This document shows, piece after piece, positions 61,851-64,000 of a stretch of 64,000 nt of DNA (its first letter is position 1; every line of letters starts with the position of its first letter). A program made the position numbers and the translations under genes. The stretch covers positions 2,108,001-2,172,000 of the forward strand of contig NC_013729.1 of the NCBI RefSeq assembly GCF_000024345.1. The letters are read 5' to 3'. Below the pieces are notes generated by a model. The model had not been told where the DNA came from and searched no databases. It saw only the letters and a list, made by a program, of their open reading frames with translations. Origin of the DNA: Kribbella flavida DSM 17836. GTDB lineage: Bacteria; Actinomycetota; Actinomycetes; Propionibacteriales; Kribbellaceae.

Positions 61851-61993
61851 ATCCCCCTGCCTCGAGTGCGTGTCGGTATGAGACTGCTAAACGCGGCTGT
61901 GCGCGTAGTGTTGGAACCTGCCCAGACTGTGCAGGTTATGACCTCGATGTCTGGCTGTCACGACTTACCTCGTCGAGTCGATCCAGTTCGCGG

Positions 61994-62005
61994 TGTGCTA
62001 GAACA
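61994..62005. promoter_or_regulatory. GntR operator at the purC promoter
   Basis: TGTGCTAGAACA differs by one base from the perfect palindrome TGTTCTAGAACA found before the GntR gene. TAGAAC within it is a plausible -10 box 6 bases before the purC GTG. Repressor binding here would block transcription directly. Confidence 0.65.
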
Positions 62006-62011
62006 GTAGGT

Positions 62012-62854
62012 GTGGAGCTGCTGCATCGGGGCAAGGTTCGGGATGTGTACAGCGATCGCCCGGGGGAGGTGATCCTGGTTGCGACTGATCGTGTGTCGGT
62101 CTATGACGTGGTGCTGCCTACGCCGATCCCTGACAAGGGGAAGTTGCTGACAAGTCTGTCGCTGTGGTGGTTCGGGCAGCTGGCGGACGTGATGCCGAAT
62201 CACGTGATCTCGGCTACGGATGTGCCGGCCGAGTTCGAGGGTCGGGCTGTGCGGTGTCAGCAGGTCGAGATCATCCAGGTGGAGTGCATCGCCCGCGGCT
62301 ACCTCGCTGGGTTGGGCTGGGATGCCTACCAGGAGACGGGGAAGATCTCCGGGGTGGAGATCCCCCCGGGCCTTCGTGAGGGCGACAAGCTTCCGCAGCC
62401 GGTGTTCACGCCGACTACGAAGACTGCGCCTGAGGATGGGCATGACGAGCCGATGACCTTTGAGGAGGTCTCGGAGGCTGTTGGGCCAGAGCTCGCGAAG
62501 ACGCTTGAGGCGAAGACGCTAGAGCTGTTCAGCAAGGCCACTGAGATCACCGCTGGTCGCGGTGTGCACTTGGCAGACACGAAGCTTGAGTTCGGGCTTG
62601 CAAAGGACGGCACGTTGGTCCTGGCCGACGAGGTGCTGACTTCTGACTCCTCGCGCTACTGGCGAGATGAGGACTGGAAGCCCGGCCAGCGACAGGTCTC
62701 GTTCGACAAGCAGTATGTGCGGGACTGGGCGCGGGATCTTGGCTCGTGGGACAAGACGCCCCCGGGGCCGGAGATCCCGGCTGAGGTCGTTGAGGAGACT
62801 CGCGCTCGTTACGTTGCGATGTACGAGCGGATCACCGGTCTGAAGTGGGAGTGA
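62012..62854 (+). CDS. purC: SAICAR synthase (phosphoribosylaminoimidazole-succinocarboxamide synthase)
   Basis: A 280-residue PurC of the actinobacterial/yeast type, the ATP-dependent step that joins aspartate to CAIR in purine synthesis. Diagnostic blocks are HRGKVRDVYS, ATDRVSVYDVVLPTPIPDKG, VECIARGYLAGLGWDAYQET, HLADTKLEFG and ADEVLTSDSSRYW. Length is normal and all blocks are intact, so it is likely active. It is not beside other pur genes. It lies in the island, behind a GntR-type operator and probably leaderless, so it is likely a second, regulated copy. Confidence 0.93.
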   Translation: MELLHRGKVRDVYSDRPGEVILVATDRVSVYDVVLPTPIPDKGKLLTSLSLWWFGQLADVMPNHVISATDVPAEFEGRAVRCQQVEIIQVECIARGYLAGLGWDAYQETGKISGVEIPPGLREGDKLPQPVFTPTTKTAPEDGHDEPMTFEEVSEAVGPELAKTLEAKTLELFSKATEITAGRGVHLADTKLEFGLAKDGTLVLADEVLTSDSSRYWRDEDWKPGQRQVSFDKQYVRDWARDLGSWDKTPPGPEIPAEVVEETRARYVAMYERITGLKWE

Positions 62855-62856
62855 TC

Positions 62857-63048
62857 ATGCCGACCTGGGAAGAGATTCAGGAAGCACGCTTGACTGAGGT
62901 TCTGGAGCTGCAGGAGGTCCATAAGCGGCTTATTGCGGCCAAGGAACAAGGGATCGAGCCGGACCCAGCAGATGTGGAGGTCGCTCGATCGGTCGCGGCG
63001 ACTGGTCTTGGTGGGGTTGATCGAATCAACGCGCGGGACGATTACTAG
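62857..63048 (+). CDS. Small acidic coiled-coil protein
   Basis: A 63-residue protein beginning two bases after the purC stop, with GGGAG in the end of purC as ribosome site. It is helical and charged (TWEEIQEARLTEVLELQEVH, KRLIAAKEQGIEPDPADVEV). It is almost certainly in the purC operon. No family recognised; a regulatory or accessory role is possible. Confidence 0.65.
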   Translation: MPTWEEIQEARLTEVLELQEVHKRLIAAKEQGIEPDPADVEVARSVAATGLGGVDRINARDDY

Positions 63049-63080
63049 ACCTCCGGAGAAGCCGCCAACTATGCTGGCGG

Positions 63081-63092
63081 TGTTCTAGAACA
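63081..63092. promoter_or_regulatory. GntR operator at its own promoter
   Basis: TGTTCTAGAACA is a perfect 12-base palindrome, 24 bases before the GntR start codon. It matches the sites before purC and at 63941-63964. Confidence 0.75.
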
Positions 63093-63116
63093 GCGATTGG
63101 AGCTTGAGGTCTAGCC

Positions 63117-63860
63117 ATGCCCCCGAAGTTGGTGCGTCCAGCACCGCCGTATCAGCAGATTGCCAACGAGATCCGTGGGCGGATCTCCAATGGTGAGTTG
63201 CAGGCAGGCGATCTGGTGCCGTCTGTGCGGTCGTTGATGCGTGATTACGGAGTGGCGATTGCCACCGCTCAACGGGCTCTGTCGACCTTGCGCGCTGAGG
63301 GATACATCAAGCCAGAGCGTGGCGTCGGCAGCATCGTCACGACCGAGGAGGAACGCGGTCGGGCTGCCAATGACCGGGTCGATAAGTCTCGGCGTACCGG
63401 CAAGGTCTACCCCACGGGGCAGTACGCGAAAATCACCGAAGCCGTGCTCGGGGAGGCCTCCGAGCAGGTCGCTGACGCACTTGGGGTGAAGGTCGGCAGT
63501 CAGGTCGTTCAGCGCGTGCGAACCACCTACAGGGTTGATGGCAAGCCGATCTCCGCGTCGACCTCGTACTTCCGTGGCGACCTCGCTGAGCGGGCACCGA
63601 TGCTGCTGAGTGCGGAGCGGATCAAGGAAGGTACGTTCGCCTACGTAGCCAACGTACTCAAGCGGACCGTTGACGCTTGGCAGGATCAGTTCGAGCCAGC
63701 GAATGCAACCGCGGCTCAGGCCGGCCAATTGGGGCTGGATGAGGGGGCGCTCATCATGGTGGGGCGGAACTGGATCTACGACGACCGTGGTGACGTGCTT
63801 GAGTACGGCGAGAGCATCACGTACGGGCGCGTGACCTATCGGGGTCGGCTCGGGGACTGA
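63117..63860 (+). CDS. GntR-family repressor with UTRA domain
   Basis: A 247-residue GntR/HutC regulator. The winged helix-turn-helix is IANEIRGRISNGELQAGDLV, PSVRSLMRDYGVAIATAQRA and LSTLRAEGYIKPERGVGSIV; a UTRA ligand domain follows from about residue 85 to the end (VVQRVRTTYRVDGKPISAST, ALIMVGRNWIYDDRGDVLEY). GntR repressors such as KorSA govern actinomycete integrative elements. The three matching palindromes around it suggest it controls purC, itself and the next gene. Confidence 0.9.
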   Translation: MPPKLVRPAPPYQQIANEIRGRISNGELQAGDLVPSVRSLMRDYGVAIATAQRALSTLRAEGYIKPERGVGSIVTTEEERGRAANDRVDKSRRTGKVYPTGQYAKITEAVLGEASEQVADALGVKVGSQVVQRVRTTYRVDGKPISASTSYFRGDLAERAPMLLSAERIKEGTFAYVANVLKRTVDAWQDQFEPANATAAQAGQLGLDEGALIMVGRNWIYDDRGDVLEYGESITYGRVTYRGRLGD

Positions 63861-63940
63861 GTCTTCGACCACGTTGACGCGTACGTGTCAACGCTGAGTA
63901 ATCAATTCGTTACCTTGGGCGCTTGTTGACTTGAGATCAG

Positions 63941-63964
63941 TGTTCTAGGCTCTGAACTAGAACA
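63941..63964. promoter_or_regulatory. Split GntR operator at the window's right edge
   Basis: TGTTCTAG and CTAGAACA, the same half-sites, lie eight bases apart; with the flanking G and C the arms are nine bases and perfect. TAGGCT within it is a possible -10 with TTGTTG 17 bases upstream. The controlled gene would start beyond the window. Confidence 0.65.
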
Positions 63965-64000
63965 CCTGCTCAACGGGAGCGGGTTGGACGCCTAGAAGGG

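Overview
The window is high-GC actinomycete DNA. Many genes start with GTG and many regulators look leaderless: a -10-like hexamer sits 6-7 bases before the start codon. The gene content (class E sortase, ECF41 sigma factor, DUF397, DUF4913 and TraM-type conjugation relics, ROK regulators, secreted polysaccharide lyase) fits Propionibacteriales, and a Kribbella-like soil organism is my best guess. That is inference from gene style; no marker gene fixes the genus.

Bases 1-33,900 are mostly intact chromosome: small regulator-plus-target modules and secreted or metabolic enzymes. They include a sortase end, YbaK/EamA/LysR, MarR/SnoaL, a PL8 polysaccharide lyase, a TetR-controlled hydrolase, oxidoreductases, a NarL-type two-component pair, a BBE-like FAD oxidase/DUF6220/membrane-fused multicopper oxidase operon, a large LuxR regulator, a second MarR/oxidoreductase pair, a phosphoesterase, glycogen synthase divergent from a ROK regulator with an inositol-phosphatase-like gene, an LVIVD-repeat protein, an SDR/MarR/NTF2 module sharing one operator type, and a secreted metzincin. 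Several of these intergenic regions hold clear palindromic operators.

Bases 33,900-58,900 are an accessory region full of decayed genes: cytochrome P450, integrase, DUF397, SRAP, DnaE2, TraM-like ATPase, DUF4913, recombinase and hydrolase relics. Intact modules lie among them: GAF-ANTAR, phosphotransferase, ECF41 sigma factor with DoxX-like protein, RidA, AraC, LysE and a 901-residue secreted hydrolase with Calx-beta repeats. Within this region lies a 3.7-kb unit (35,824-39,569) bounded by matching ISL3-type inverted repeats and a 7-of-8-base target duplication. It carries a TetR regulator, an SDR and an F420-type nitroreductase beside a frameshifted ISL3 transposase.

At 58,879-58,915 is the 3' end of a tRNA-Lys gene with no 5' half. 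This is the typical scar left where an element integrates at a tRNA gene. Sequence to its right is visibly less GC-rich and looks like one end of an integrated island running out of the window. It holds a 338-residue membrane-anchored unknown, an overlapping pair of a cytoplasmic trypsin-like protease and a small hydrophobic protein (a candidate conflict or defence cassette), and a purC copy, small coiled-coil gene and GntR/UTRA repressor linked by repeated TGTTCTAGAACA-type operators.
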